Below, one piece after another: positions 19,262 to 29,289 of a stretch of 64,000 bases of DNA. The notes beneath the pieces are model-generated. The model worked only from the letters and a program-made list of their open reading frames with translations, was not told the origin of the DNA and made no database searches. Source of the stretch: an uncultured Hyphomonadaceae bacterium (GTDB lineage Bacteria > Pseudomonadota > Alphaproteobacteria > Caulobacterales > Maricaulaceae). The position numbers and the translations under genes are program-made. Where the stretch lies: contig CAJXPX010000001.1 of NCBI GenBank assembly GCA_913058335.1, forward strand, positions 118,618 through 182,617, given 5' to 3'. How positions within the stretch are numbered: the stretch's first letter is position 1; every line of letters starts with the position of its first letter.

Positions 19262-20434
19262 GTGTCACACTTCTTCAAAAGCTCAGCCATCTGTAGAACA
19301 CCCCTTATCGGGGTATTCTTAGGGTTTGCTGGCGCTCTGATTTTGATCAGTCCTCTGGGAAGAGGTCAGCCGGGAAAATACGGTTTTGCCCCTGGAGAAA
19401 TACCCCCTGCCGTTCAAGGCGCCATGTCAAGGCTCGGCGCAAACCCTGATGACCCCTCTGTCACTTTAGAGGTTGCCAAAACATTGATAAATCAAGGACG
19501 TATGAGAGGCAATTCGGAGGTCGTCGCCATTGCCGACAATCTTCTGACCTCAATGAAGGACGGCAAAAATATGGCCGAAGCATTGAAGTACCGCGCTATT
19601 GCCCAACAATATCTTCATGAATTTGACGAGGCTTTAGAGCTTCTTGAGCTGTCGCTTTCTCTGAACGGAAATGATCCCACGGCGCTTTTAACACGCGCTA
19701 ACATACTTTTGGTTCAGGGCAGAACGCTGGAGGCCAAAACTGCATGCCGCGCTCTGGCCAAGACTGGACGAGCGGATTTACTTTTACTCTGCGATACAAC
19801 AGCAAAAGCGCTGGGCCCCGAAGCACTAATGGCCGCAAGTCGCTTAAACGCGATGATCAAGTCCGGCCGAATGGATCCGGCTTTGACAGGGTATGGCTAT
19901 AGCGTGCTGGGGGAAATCGCGATGTTTCAGGGCGACGACAAACTAGCGCAAAGCCTGTTTGAAAAAGCCCAGATTGCAGATCCCGAAAACCTAAGAGTTC
20001 GAGCATTGCATGCGGACAGCTTTCTCGCCCTGGGCCAGCCAGAAGCTGCGATAAACGCTTTGGACGTAATGGCAGATACTGACGCGCTGCTCGTTAGGCG
20101 CGCCATCGCGTTCAAACTCGCTGGCGACGCTGCATCCCTTTCCCGTATAGAAAGTGAATTTTCCAGCAGAGTGCAGAGTAATCTGCAGGAAGGGCATATA
20201 GGTCACGCACGAGAAGAAGCCAGATATTTTCTTGAGGTCACAAATGAACCTTCCAAAGCGCTCGAAAGGGCAAAGTTAAACTGGAAGGTTCAAAGAGAGT
20301 TTGAAGACGCTTGGCTTTTAATTGACTCGGCCAGAGCGGCAAATGCATCGGATGAATTAGATACGGTGCGAAGCTGGATGCGCGCCGAAACCGTGGTAGC
20401 TCCAGAACTGGTTTCGCGTCTCCCGCGGGATTGA
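19262..20434 (+). CDS. TPR protein, CcmH/NrfG-like, membrane anchored
   Basis: N-terminal TM; repeats such as AEALKYRAIAQQYLHEFDEALELLELSLSLNGNDPTALL. GTG start. Confidence 0.72.
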   Translation: MSHFFKSSAICRTPLIGVFLGFAGALILISPLGRGQPGKYGFAPGEIPPAVQGAMSRLGANPDDPSVTLEVAKTLINQGRMRGNSEVVAIADNLLTSMKDGKNMAEALKYRAIAQQYLHEFDEALELLELSLSLNGNDPTALLTRANILLVQGRTLEAKTACRALAKTGRADLLLLCDTTAKALGPEALMAASRLNAMIKSGRMDPALTGYGYSVLGEIAMFQGDDKLAQSLFEKAQIADPENLRVRALHADSFLALGQPEAAINALDVMADTDALLVRRAIAFKLAGDAASLSRIESEFSSRVQSNLQEGHIGHAREEARYFLEVTNEPSKALERAKLNWKVQREFEDAWLLIDSARAANASDELDTVRSWMRAETVVAPELVSRLPRD

Positions 20435-20469
20435 ATTTACAATCAGACAATTTGAAATGAGCTTTAACA

Positions 20470-21090
20470 ATGAATCAAACAAATAAACGGCTGCCTCATA
20501 TCTCTCTTAGGGTGAAAGCTCTGACGGCTCTTTTGGGCGCCTTTTTTCTCGCATTTCCCGCCTTTGCCCACACGGGTGAAGGTTTGGTGGGGGGCTTCTA
20601 TAGTGGTTTTCTCCACCCTGTCTTAGGGTGGGATCATGTTGCAGCTATGGTTGCTGTTGGCCTTTGGGGCGCCTTTCTTCGGGCCCCGGCCATTTATATA
20701 CTTCCCATCGTTTTTCCCGTCATCATGGCATTAGGCGGCGCGGCGGGTGTTGTCGGCGCGCCTTTGCCTTATGTCGAAATTGGGATAGCGCTTTCGTCCG
20801 TCCTCTTAGGCTTATTGATTGCCTTCGCTGTGAAATCACCGCTCTGGTTAGCGACCGTCATTGTCGGCATTTTTGCCGTCTTTCATGGTCACGCTCACGG
20901 CACTGAACTACCCCAAGCATCCAACGCTATGAGCTTTTCTATTGGCTTTGTTCTCGCAACGGGACTGCTACATTTGCTGGGTATTGGCTTGGGTGTTTTT
21001 ATTGGCCGCCCCGGCGGAAAAATTGCCGTTCGCGTTATGGGAGCTTTGATCGCCTTGGCCGGGTTTGGGTTCCTATTTGGCATAATTTAG
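20470..21090 (+). CDS. HupE/UreJ family membrane protein
   Basis: AFAHTGEGLVGGFYSGFLHPVLGWDHVAAMVAVGLWGA, FHGHAHGTELP, GLLHLLGIGLG: HupE/UreJ hallmarks. Confidence 0.92.
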   Translation: MNQTNKRLPHISLRVKALTALLGAFFLAFPAFAHTGEGLVGGFYSGFLHPVLGWDHVAAMVAVGLWGAFLRAPAIYILPIVFPVIMALGGAAGVVGAPLPYVEIGIALSSVLLGLLIAFAVKSPLWLATVIVGIFAVFHGHAHGTELPQASNAMSFSIGFVLATGLLHLLGIGLGVFIGRPGGKIAVRVMGALIALAGFGFLFGII

Positions 21091-21105
21091 AGTTGGAACA
21101 CGTAA

Positions 21106-21648
21106 ATGCTCCTTGAAAATTGGACGCCAGGATTTATTCCAAACACGGTTAAAGCAGGCCAAATCCTACTCGGTATCGGAGCAGGTTTACTCTTTGGTAA
21201 TCTCAAAATGTTGCCGCCTTCAAAAGGGGTGACGACAGGTCTGATGCTTTTATTATCCGGTCTTGGTTTAGGTTTCGGAACCGCCTTTTTCATGGACGGC
21301 AGTCTAACGCTCATTTTACTCTTTTCATTGACCTTAATATCAGGTGGCGCGGTTGCCGGGAATCTGACACATACATATTTAATCCCCTTCGCTGCGTGGC
21401 TCTGTTTTTTCACCTTGGGTCTTTCAAGCCTCCCCTCCGGTGGTCATTTCCCAGCCAGCGCGAGTGTCGTTTTAGCAAATATAATCGGACTTATCTGTTT
21501 AATCGGAGGGGCCACCACCCTCTCGCATTGGGCAACCCATCGTCAAGCTGACCTATGGCCTAAAATTGGAGTACGAATTTTAGGGTCGTGGTTACTCGCC
21601 ATTGCGGTTTTAATGCTAACGTTCGAATATAAAACTATAGTTTTTTAA
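21106..21648 (+). CDS. Multi-TM membrane protein of metal operon
   Basis: 180 aa, several hydrophobic helices, directly follows the hupE-like gene. Confidence 0.7.
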   Translation: MLLENWTPGFIPNTVKAGQILLGIGAGLLFGNLKMLPPSKGVTTGLMLLLSGLGLGFGTAFFMDGSLTLILLFSLTLISGGAVAGNLTHTYLIPFAAWLCFFTLGLSSLPSGGHFPASASVVLANIIGLICLIGGATTLSHWATHRQADLWPKIGVRILGSWLLAIAVLMLTFEYKTIVF

Positions 21649-21913
21649 CATTGCCAAAGTTCAAACTAATTTTTTATTTTGTACCTAGCCTTTACCCTCT
21701 CTATTTCGGTTAGATAAATTGTCGCCCTGGGAGGGCCTCAAACATAAGCTATTAATCAAGATTTTAACGTCCTAAAGACAGCTTCTTACAATTCAAATTA
21801 GCGTGCATATAAGCACATACAAACCATACTAAAGGCAGGCCTCTAAATTTCATTTACTGATAATTAGAAATTTTTTACCAATTCAACTTTCTGAAGCCCT
21901 ATTCCTATGAACC

Positions 21914-22726
21914 TTAATTCAGTCTGTAAGCTACAGGTACAGTAAACGTAAGATCCGTTCCCTTTAACTCATCCGGAGGTTTAGGAAATGGCGAAACCCT
22001 CTCAAGTAATTCAAGGGTTGCTTTATCCAGAACTCTGTGTCCCGCCCCCTCGACTATACGTGCTTCCAAAAGATTTCCATTTACATCAAGTCGAAACCAA
22101 ACCTGGACGACTCCCTGCATACGGCGAGATCTAGCGCGGTGCGGATAACGTTTATGTTTTAACAGCCACGCCTGTAATGTTCCGGCAAAGTTTTCTTTGC
22201 CCTCTGCGACGCCAGAGGAGACACCGAAATTTGCCTGTGACGCAGAAGGTTTTGGAGCGGATTGATCTGAAGCGGAGGACTTAGTTTGCGTGGCAGTCGA
22301 GGGTCGTGCCACTTTTTCAGGCTTAACTTCTGAATTTGACGCTGGAGTCGTTGGGGCAATCTCCACCATTTTCGTCACCGAAGGGATTTCAAATTTCTCA
22401 ATAGGAACAATTGGATCGACCTTAGATTTTGGCTTAAATTTGAGGTTAGGTTTAGGTTCTAACTCGGGCTTGGGCTTGGACTTGGGCTTGGGCTTGGGTT
22501 CAGGTTTTTGTTCTGACGCTGATTTTGAAGGCGGCTTTGAAACCTTCTCTTTCACAGGCGACTCTAGAGACCCTAGCGGCGGAAGGATAATTTCATACTC
22601 GACCGGTTCCAGTTCTGGTACTGTCTTTGGCCCAAAACTTATGGCAAAGTAAGCTCCTGCATGTGCTGCGGCCGCAAGAAATAATGCCCCCCCCCAAATC
22701 AAACTTTTGCCAACAGAGCCATGCAT
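21914..22726 (-). CDS. tonB: Energy transducer TonB
   Basis: N-terminal TM, Pro/Lys/Glu-rich spacer (KPKPKSKPKPELEPKP), C-terminal domain YPHRARSRRMQGVVQVWFRLDVNGNLLEARIVEGAGHRVLDKATLELLERVSPFPKPP. Confidence 0.93.
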   Translation of the reverse strand: MHGSVGKSLIWGGALFLAAAAHAGAYFAISFGPKTVPELEPVEYEIILPPLGSLESPVKEKVSKPPSKSASEQKPEPKPKPKSKPKPELEPKPNLKFKPKSKVDPIVPIEKFEIPSVTKMVEIAPTTPASNSEVKPEKVARPSTATQTKSSASDQSAPKPSASQANFGVSSGVAEGKENFAGTLQAWLLKHKRYPHRARSRRMQGVVQVWFRLDVNGNLLEARIVEGAGHRVLDKATLELLERVSPFPKPPDELKGTDLTFTVPVAYRLN

Positions 22727-23148
22727 TATCGGCTCTCCTTTAGAGATTCAGTTGCCAGCCTTACCTTTGTAATGCCGACTTTTCGAAGACTGTCCATAAG
22801 AGCTACGATTTCAACTGTTTCGATTCCCTTATCGGCCACAATCCGCACAGGTCTGTCAGGGTTACCCTCTAATATTTGTTTTAGCCGCAGAGGCACATCC
22901 GATTTTTCAGTTGCTATTTGTTCCAAAACGATATGCGCGTCTGCATCTATATAGAGATTAATGGAGTCCTCCGGACTAATGTCTTCAACAACTGATTCCG
23001 GCGGAAGAATATCCATCGGGTCGGCTTCCCGAATAATACCTGCTACGAGAAAAAAGATTAGCAGAAGAAAGACAATATTGATGAGCGGCATGATTCGGTC
23101 GTCAATGCTTGGTTTTTCGACTTTTTTTGTAAATTGGGACAGCTTCAT
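22726..23148 (-). CDS. exbD: ExbD/TolR biopolymer transporter
   Basis: DDRIMPLINIVFLLLIFFLVAG; RPVRIVADKGIETVEIVALMDSLRKVGITKVRLAT. Confidence 0.9.
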   Translation of the reverse strand: MKLSQFTKKVEKPSIDDRIMPLINIVFLLLIFFLVAGIIREADPMDILPPESVVEDISPEDSINLYIDADAHIVLEQIATEKSDVPLRLKQILEGNPDRPVRIVADKGIETVEIVALMDSLRKVGITKVRLATESLKESR

Positions 23149-23546
23149 GGAGCTTTCCTCGCTTGAACAAGAGAAGTCGGGCCAAGGTCATATTTCTTCA
23201 ACTTGTCCATTACAAAAACAGTGTCTTCGAGCACAACTCCCGGCGCTATTTCGATCAATACTCCGGTCACTGAATCGCTAGTCTCGGACAAAGCTTTATC
23301 CAATTTGTCAATCTGTATAGACTTTCCTCCAATGCTCAAATTCGACTGGGTCATTTTTATCCTAAGGATTTCAGGGTCAGTTTCCTTCGGTTCTGAGGCT
23401 GCGACAGGGGAGTTTAGTCCCAAAACAAATCGATCCGAAAAGGTTGAGGTCAGCATAAAGAATAACAGCAGAATAAACACCACATCTATGAGCGGTGTTA
23501 AACTGATGCGAGACTTCGATTTAGGCGCTGTAATTGCGAGCTTCAT
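23145..23546 (-). CDS. exbD: ExbD/TolR biopolymer transporter (second copy)
   Basis: SRISLTPLIDVVFILLLFFMLTSTF. Confidence 0.9.
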   Translation of the reverse strand: MKLAITAPKSKSRISLTPLIDVVFILLLFFMLTSTFSDRFVLGLNSPVAASEPKETDPEILRIKMTQSNLSIGGKSIQIDKLDKALSETSDSVTGVLIEIAPGVVLEDTVFVMDKLKKYDLGPTSLVQARKAP

Positions 23547-24246
23547 CTTTAGCTTTTGAAATTGTTTCAGTTGGACGATGGTTATTTAAGTCAGGCGCAA
23601 AAATACTGGTCACAGCATTTTCTGTCCGTAAGGCCGTATTCATAATTTTACGCTCAAACCAGCTCACAATAGCCACAACTGGAATTGCAACAATCAATCC
23701 GGCCGCAGTCGTCAGAAGCGCCGCCCAGATACCGCCCGAAAGGACTGCCGGATCAACATTTCTTCCAGCCTCTTCCATGGCGCGAAAGGCCTGTATCATT
23801 CCCATAACGGTTCCCAGCAATCCAAGCAAAGGAGACAGAGAGCCAATCAAATCAAGCACAGAAAGGTGGGCCCTCAGTTTTGTCATCTCAGTTGTAGCAA
23901 TGCGCTCAACTTCTTCTCGAACAGCGGCTTCCGGAATGTCGCATCGTAAATGCCCTCGGATTGCCGCAGTCATTGCCCGCGCGGCCGGATCTTTGGCCTC
24001 CTGAACTGATGAGAGGGCTTCCTGCGCATGTCCGTCCCTAAACAGGACAACGGCCCGATCGATATGGGCACGGCGAAATACACCTGTCGATAAAAACTGG
24101 TAAAGTTTATAAAGCACAATTGTCAGGGCGATAACGGATAAAATAATGAGCAGCAATACGACCGGCCCCCCCGCCGATATAAGGTCGCTCGTTTCATTCA
24201 GACCTTCTGTGGTCTGCGTCGGAATTTCTGCATCTTCAATTTGCAT
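23521..24246 (-). CDS. exbB: MotA/TolQ/ExbB proton channel protein
   Basis: LDLIGSLSPLLGLLGTVMGMIQAFRAMEEAGRNVDPAVLSGGIWAALLTTAAGLIVAIP. ATG at 24246 preferred. Confidence 0.92.
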   Translation of the reverse strand: MQIEDAEIPTQTTEGLNETSDLISAGGPVVLLLIILSVIALTIVLYKLYQFLSTGVFRRAHIDRAVVLFRDGHAQEALSSVQEAKDPAARAMTAAIRGHLRCDIPEAAVREEVERIATTEMTKLRAHLSVLDLIGSLSPLLGLLGTVMGMIQAFRAMEEAGRNVDPAVLSGGIWAALLTTAAGLIVAIPVVAIVSWFERKIMNTALRTENAVTSIFAPDLNNHRPTETISKAKDEARNYSA

Positions 24247-24263
24247 AATCAGTAATTCACCCG

Positions 24264-25004
24264 TCAGGCATCCGCCCAACGACGGACAAGGTTATGATAT
24301 ATAGACGTTAGGTCGACCACGCTTTCATGATCGGGGTTTTCAATATTTAATTTTTGAATTGTTGTATCGAGATCGAACAAAATGCGCCTTTTCCCTTCAT
24401 CTCGCACCATACTTTGTATCCAGAAAAAAGAGGCTACGCGGGCCCCGCGTGTGACTGGCAAAACTCTGTGTAAACTCGACGACGGATAGAGAATTAAACT
24501 TCCAGCAGAGAGTTTGACGGAATGCGAACCGTAAGTGTCTTCGATGACCAACTCTCCCCCGTCATAATCATCCGGTTCTGCCAAAAAAAGAGAGGCAGAT
24601 AGATCCGTACGGATACGGAAATCCTGACCTTTGACAGGGCGAATGGCATTATCGACATGATTACCAAAAGTTTGACCGCCTTCATAACGGTTGAATAAAG
24701 GCGGATAGACCTTATGCGGCAAGGCAGCGGAAATAAAACGCGGGTTACTCTGTAAAGCATCCAATATAAAATTTCCCGCTTTGCGAGTAATGTCAGAGCT
24801 CTCCTCCAATTGGGCATTTCGCTTTACTTTTGCCGCCTGTGGACCTGACGTGACATTTCCGTCCACCCATTGGCCAGAATTGATTACATCCCGTAAGCGG
24901 GACACATCATCTTTTGTAATGATATTTTCAATACTAACGAGCAAAGAGAGCTCTCCTATTGATAACGGAGCGAAAGGTTTCGCTCCGTAAAATTTTAAAA
25001 TCAA
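24264..25004 (-). CDS. Fe(II)/2-oxoglutarate-dependent PKHD-type hydroxylase (PiuC-like)
   Basis: Body typical of PiuC ([33 protein letters not shown]); Hx[12 protein letters not shown] and distal [18 protein letters not shown]. True start uncertain. Confidence 0.88.
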   Translation of the reverse strand: MILKFYGAKPFAPLSIGELSLLVSIENIITKDDVSRLRDVINSGQWVDGNVTSGPQAAKVKRNAQLEESSDITRKAGNFILDALQSNPRFISAALPHKVYPPLFNRYEGGQTFGNHVDNAIRPVKGQDFRIRTDLSASLFLAEPDDYDGGELVIEDTYGSHSVKLSAGSLILYPSSSLHRVLPVTRGARVASFFWIQSMVRDEGKRRILFDLDTTIQKLNIENPDHESVVDLTSIYHNLVRRWADA

Positions 25005-27262
25005 TAACGGAAATTCAAGCTTCCGATCACAGTTCGTCCGGCGGCAACTGTCGCCATATGCGTAGTATATACCCGCTCATAATAGCGCTTATCCGTCAAA
25101 TTGTTTACATTCAACTGGAAGTCGATATTTTTCGTCAATTCGACAGACGCCATGGCATCAAACCGAACATATCCATCAACGCTTTTTGTATTTGCCGTGT
25201 TCCCGAATCGCTTGCCTTGGTAAAAGGCCCCGCCGCCAACCTGAAAACGGTCAAGTACGTCATAACTCGTCCAGAGAGAAACGCTGTGCTCCGGTGTATT
25301 AGGTAGGCGGTTCCCAACTTGGTCTGTGTTGATCGGTCCAGCATCAATGATTTCCGAGTCCAAATAGCTATAGCCTGCAAATACATTCCATTCCGGCGTT
25401 ATATTTCCGGTTGCACTTAATTCCAAACCCTGCGTCCGTTGTTCTCCAATCGCCTCCTGAGGAGCTCCACGCCCTGCGGCAGTTGCGACATATCCGTCCA
25501 CAACTTCATTCCGGAAAACAGCCGCATTGAGCGAAATATTCCCAGCGCCGGGTTCCCATTTTACGCCAACTTCATAGTTGCGGTTTTTCTCAGGGTTTAA
25601 GTCTTCATTAGTGCCAGACAAATTATTCCCACCATCCCCTATCGTGACACCGGCCGGGCTGGCAGAGGTCGCGTATGAGGCATAAATACTGGTATTGTAA
25701 CTAGGCTTATAAATCGCACCCAATTGATAGCTGAAAATTGTCTCTGAATTGGAAAGCCCGCTCGACGTTTTTGTATCAAAATCGTCAACCCGTAAACCGA
25801 TATTTGCAATGAACTTTTCAGAGATATCAATCGAGTCAAACAAATAAGCCCCATAGGTCTCAGCCTTAGTATTCGTTGGATCATTCAGAGTGATTTCTCC
25901 CTGCCAAGGGTCATTCGGATTTGGGTTAAATAAATCCGTACAATTATAACCGCTCGGAGCTCCAGCCCCAAATTGGTCACATCCGCCCCGCGGAATTTCC
26001 ACTCCACCCGCAGCCGACTGATCCACGGAATAGCTTCCCCGATCCGTCTCTTCATGCGTATATTCTACACCGGCTGAGAAACTATGAGCGAATGAGCCCG
26101 TATCAAAATAAGCTGTAAAGTCTGTTTGGTTAGAGAAAATATCACTTTCGGAGTTTGTACTTTTGACAACGCGGCGAACTAACCCATTATTCAAGTTTCC
26201 CTGGGAATCGTCTGGATTGGTTGCGATATAAGCCAAGTTAGTATTTGTCAGCCTGGAAATATTGCGTACACTTACACTATCGTTGAATGCATGTTTAACT
26301 TCGAACTGACCGCTGTCCAATTCTGTATCATTAAAGTCCCGGCCCAAAAGGCCGTAGAAATTATCCGGATCAATTCCTTCCACAGGCTCTCCCGTAACGA
26401 GGTCAAGCGGATGACCATAATCGATAATTCCTTCACTTTCATAATGAGTATAAAGCGCCGATATTTGTGTAGGCCCTTCCAGACCATAGGTAATAGATGG
26501 AGAAATTCCAAAACGCTCGTCAAAGACACCGTCACGTCCTACGATGTCGGTATCATGGCGCATTACATTGAGACGAACCCCAAGGTTATTTCCGGTGTCT
26601 CCAGAATTCATATCCAGAGTACCGCGAAAATAGTCACCGTTCCCCGCGCCTAAAGATCCTGCAACAAAGCTGTCAGCTTTCGGCGTCTTGGTAACGAGGT
26701 TGATACTACCGCCTGCCGCGCCGCGTCCCGCCAAAGGCCCACTAGCCCCACGAACAACTTCGACCTGCTCTAGATTAAAAACGTCACGAACTTGCGCACT
26801 CGAATCGCGTAGTCCGTCAACCAGAATACCAGCAGTAGATTCTGATCCGCGAATAAAAGGGCGATCTGCAAGTGGTTGCCCGCCCTCACCCATAGCCAAT
26901 GTAATGCCTGGGACGTTCCGAAGTGCTTCCGCCAAGGTTGTAGCTGACCGGTCTTCTAGAACCTCTTCTGTAACGACGGTTACAGAACGTGGTGTATTGA
27001 TAAGTGGCGCTGTATATTTCGGATTATTTGGCTCCTCTTTATAATTCGACTCATCCGCTTCAATGCCGACCTCTTCAATTCGGATTGGGTCTGAAGTCGT
27101 TGTTTCACTATTTGAAAGCTGTGATTGCGCAAAGGCCGGCGCTGCAAAAAAGCTCATTGCAGTACTCAAGACGACTCCTTGCGCAATTTGATTCTTTCTA
27201 GATCGATTAAGCCGATCCTTTGGTCTATTTTGGTAAGATGACATTTCTGTATTTTCCCTCAT
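25001..27262 (-). CDS. TonB-dependent siderophore receptor (Fiu-like)
   Basis: Plug [47 protein letters not shown]; barrel ending VIGSLNFRY. Start could be 27262 or 27244. Confidence 0.92.
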   Translation of the reverse strand: MRENTEMSSYQNRPKDRLNRSRKNQIAQGVVLSTAMSFFAAPAFAQSQLSNSETTTSDPIRIEEVGIEADESNYKEEPNNPKYTAPLINTPRSVTVVTEEVLEDRSATTLAEALRNVPGITLAMGEGGQPLADRPFIRGSESTAGILVDGLRDSSAQVRDVFNLEQVEVVRGASGPLAGRGAAGGSINLVTKTPKADSFVAGSLGAGNGDYFRGTLDMNSGDTGNNLGVRLNVMRHDTDIVGRDGVFDERFGISPSITYGLEGPTQISALYTHYESEGIIDYGHPLDLVTGEPVEGIDPDNFYGLLGRDFNDTELDSGQFEVKHAFNDSVSVRNISRLTNTNLAYIATNPDDSQGNLNNGLVRRVVKSTNSESDIFSNQTDFTAYFDTGSFAHSFSAGVEYTHEETDRGSYSVDQSAAGGVEIPRGGCDQFGAGAPSGYNCTDLFNPNPNDPWQGEITLNDPTNTKAETYGAYLFDSIDISEKFIANIGLRVDDFDTKTSSGLSNSETIFSYQLGAIYKPSYNTSIYASYATSASPAGVTIGDGGNNLSGTNEDLNPEKNRNYEVGVKWEPGAGNISLNAAVFRNEVVDGYVATAAGRGAPQEAIGEQRTQGLELSATGNITPEWNVFAGYSYLDSEIIDAGPINTDQVGNRLPNTPEHSVSLWTSYDVLDRFQVGGGAFYQGKRFGNTANTKSVDGYVRFDAMASVELTKNIDFQLNVNNLTDKRYYERVYTTHMATVAAGRTVIGSLNFRY

Positions 27263-27315
27263 ATTCAAAATGTATTTGCGAGCTACTCGCAATCTCAACA
27301 AATATCAACCCTTAA

Positions 27316-27330
27316 TGCGAATTATTCTCA
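27316..27330. promoter_or_regulatory. Fur-box-like site upstream of siderophore receptor operon
   Basis: TGCGAATTATTCTCA (reverse complement TGAGAATAATTCGCA), 11/14 matches to TGATAATnATTATCA by eye. Confidence 0.6.
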
Positions 27331-27389
27331 ATATTAATATATAGAAAACACTTGGATGCTTTTGAATTTATGGAATTACTCAGATTGCC

Positions 27390-28415
27390 CTAAAGTCTTA
27401 GGCTCTGCGCAGCCACCGAATAAATAGACTCGCCTCCAACCCGTTGAAAAACAGCCATCAAGTTTCGGTCTTCTGATAAAGCCAAGCCGTCCTTAAGACC
27501 CAAAGCGAAAAGAGCCGTTGCCCAGCCATCTGCCCATAGGCAATCCTTATGAAGCACTGATACGCAAGACAGATCTGGATCATTTTTTTCCGTCCCGATG
27601 ACGCTTCCGGCCGGGACAATATGAGAAATTCGTCCCGTCTCAGTTTTTTTTAACTGACGAAATGCACCTGATGTTGCGACGGATAAATTGAACAGCGCTA
27701 TTCTGATTGGAACGTTAGAAGGGCGGTGCTTATAACTTTCTTCAAGGCTTTCTTGTTCAAGATCGACCCACCAAGGTAGCCCATCCGGTTTAGCGCCACT
27801 CCCTCGAAACTCTCCTCCGATTTCAGTAAGGCATTGTGTGATACCCATTTGATGCAAAGCCGATGTCATCTCATCAACAGCATAGCCTTTAGCAATAGCG
27901 GAGAGATCTAGTCGGACGCCACCCGGCTGATAAACAACCCCCTTCTTAGGAGTTATACTCTCCCATATGTCAGAGCCGTGAAGCCCTTTTTCGTTATTGA
28001 TACGAGAAACATCTGAGCCAAAGCCGCGCTCGGCAATCAAACCGCCATATGTAGGATCGAATGCCCCTTGGCTCTCTCGGGCTAAATTAAGAGCATCCCT
28101 CAAAACTTTTTGGAAATCTGGGCCTATTTCTAAATTTGATCCAGCCGGCAATTGATTGAAACGAGAAATTTCGGACCCGCTCTCCCAAGTACTCATTTGC
28201 TTTATGATCCGGTTAAAAACCGCATGTAACTTCATCTGAACGTCTTCGTCCAAAATAGATTTTGGCGCACACCATTGTACCGACCATTCCGTCCCCATCG
28301 TTTGACCGGAAAGCCGATTTCGCAGAACAAAGCCGGGTCGAGTCGTCAGCCCGGCCCGGCTCATATTTTGCGGGATTAGAATTTCGCCGACACCTTGAAT
28401 GGCCATAAACTCCAA
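27390..28415 (-). CDS. apbE: FAD:protein FMN transferase (ApbE)
   Basis: GTEWSVQWCAP, LDLSAIAKGYAVDEM, CLTEIGGEFRGSG, SVATSGAFRQ, CVSVLHKDCLWADGWATALFALG: ApbE motifs. Start may lie downstream. Confidence 0.92.
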   Translation of the reverse strand: MEFMAIQGVGEILIPQNMSRAGLTTRPGFVLRNRLSGQTMGTEWSVQWCAPKSILDEDVQMKLHAVFNRIIKQMSTWESGSEISRFNQLPAGSNLEIGPDFQKVLRDALNLARESQGAFDPTYGGLIAERGFGSDVSRINNEKGLHGSDIWESITPKKGVVYQPGGVRLDLSAIAKGYAVDEMTSALHQMGITQCLTEIGGEFRGSGAKPDGLPWWVDLEQESLEESYKHRPSNVPIRIALFNLSVATSGAFRQLKKTETGRISHIVPAGSVIGTEKNDPDLSCVSVLHKDCLWADGWATALFALGLKDGLALSEDRNLMAVFQRVGGESIYSVAAQSLRL

Positions 28416-28427
28416 ACAAGGTCTCGA

Positions 28428-29243
28428 TTAAAACGGAAGTGCTTCGAATGTCATAATATAAGAAGTTCGTGAACTAATCTCCTTACCATTCAACATCGCC
28501 TTGCCATCCACCTCGGCGCTGAGCCAATACGGTCCGGCCTCTTCCAGAGTAAAATTAATCATTCCATCTGCGTCAGTCGTCAAGGCCTTAGCGCCTTCAC
28601 TATCACGATAGCGGTCATGTCCACGTACAATTTCAATTTCGACCCCATTGGTTGCTTCTCCGTTAAGTGTAAATGAGAAGCTAACTTCTTCGCCCGCATA
28701 GATATCATTAGGATGCGTGCCGGAAGCTAGCTCTAGTCCCTCTCCTGTTTTCGTAAAGGCACTTTGACTTGGAGCCCCAAGCGTGACGAAGGTCATATTA
28801 GTCCGGTCATTTTTCGAAATTCTAACTCCCGGTTTATCGGCTATATTTTCATTGGCTAATTCTTCTTCTGTACCGCGCCAGCGGCGGCGTTCGCCGTCTT
28901 CTTCCCAACTCGCAAAATATCCTGACCCTTGGCTACCAATACGGTAAGTTCCCTCTTGTACCAAGGGCACATCAAACACAGATCTATATTCACCTGTAGA
29001 GACATCCTCCATCTCAATATTACTGCCATCCGGGCCCGTCACAGAGACTTGCTCCAGTGAAAGTGCGTGATGGTTGGGGTAGAATAAATTATTCGAAATG
29101 GCAGCGTCCACAGTAATGCGCTGATTTTCTCCCGATAATGTGAAACTGGAGGGAAGTATCCAAGCGCGATGGGCAGATGCCTGTCCCGCGAGAAGCAGAG
29201 CAGCGCCGGTTAAAAGTAATGTTTTTCCGAATTTATAAGTCAT
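28428..29243 (-). CDS. DUF4198 domain-containing periplasmic protein
   Basis: Signal peptide AGQASAHRAWILPSSFTLSGENQRITVDAAISNNLFYPNH; TTDADGMINFTLEEAGPYWLSAE. Confidence 0.85.
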   Translation of the reverse strand: MTYKFGKTLLLTGAALLLAGQASAHRAWILPSSFTLSGENQRITVDAAISNNLFYPNHHALSLEQVSVTGPDGSNIEMEDVSTGEYRSVFDVPLVQEGTYRIGSQGSGYFASWEEDGERRRWRGTEEELANENIADKPGVRISKNDRTNMTFVTLGAPSQSAFTKTGEGLELASGTHPNDIYAGEEVSFSFTLNGEATNGVEIEIVRGHDRYRDSEGAKALTTDADGMINFTLEEAGPYWLSAEVDGKAMLNGKEISSRTSYIMTFEALPF

Positions 29244-29289
29244 GGGTGTTTCCAGTTTAGTAAATTTTGGTTAAAATGAATGGGAGGCA

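Noticed and set aside
21631-21644. AAAACTATAGTTTT palindrome
   Set aside because: Short AT palindrome overlapping the end of a coding region; no support beyond chance, possibly weak terminator.
22290-22652. 120-aa plus-strand ORF with GLGLGSNSGLGLDLGLGLGSG repeats
   Set aside because: Antisense shadow of the Lys-Pro repeat of tonB.
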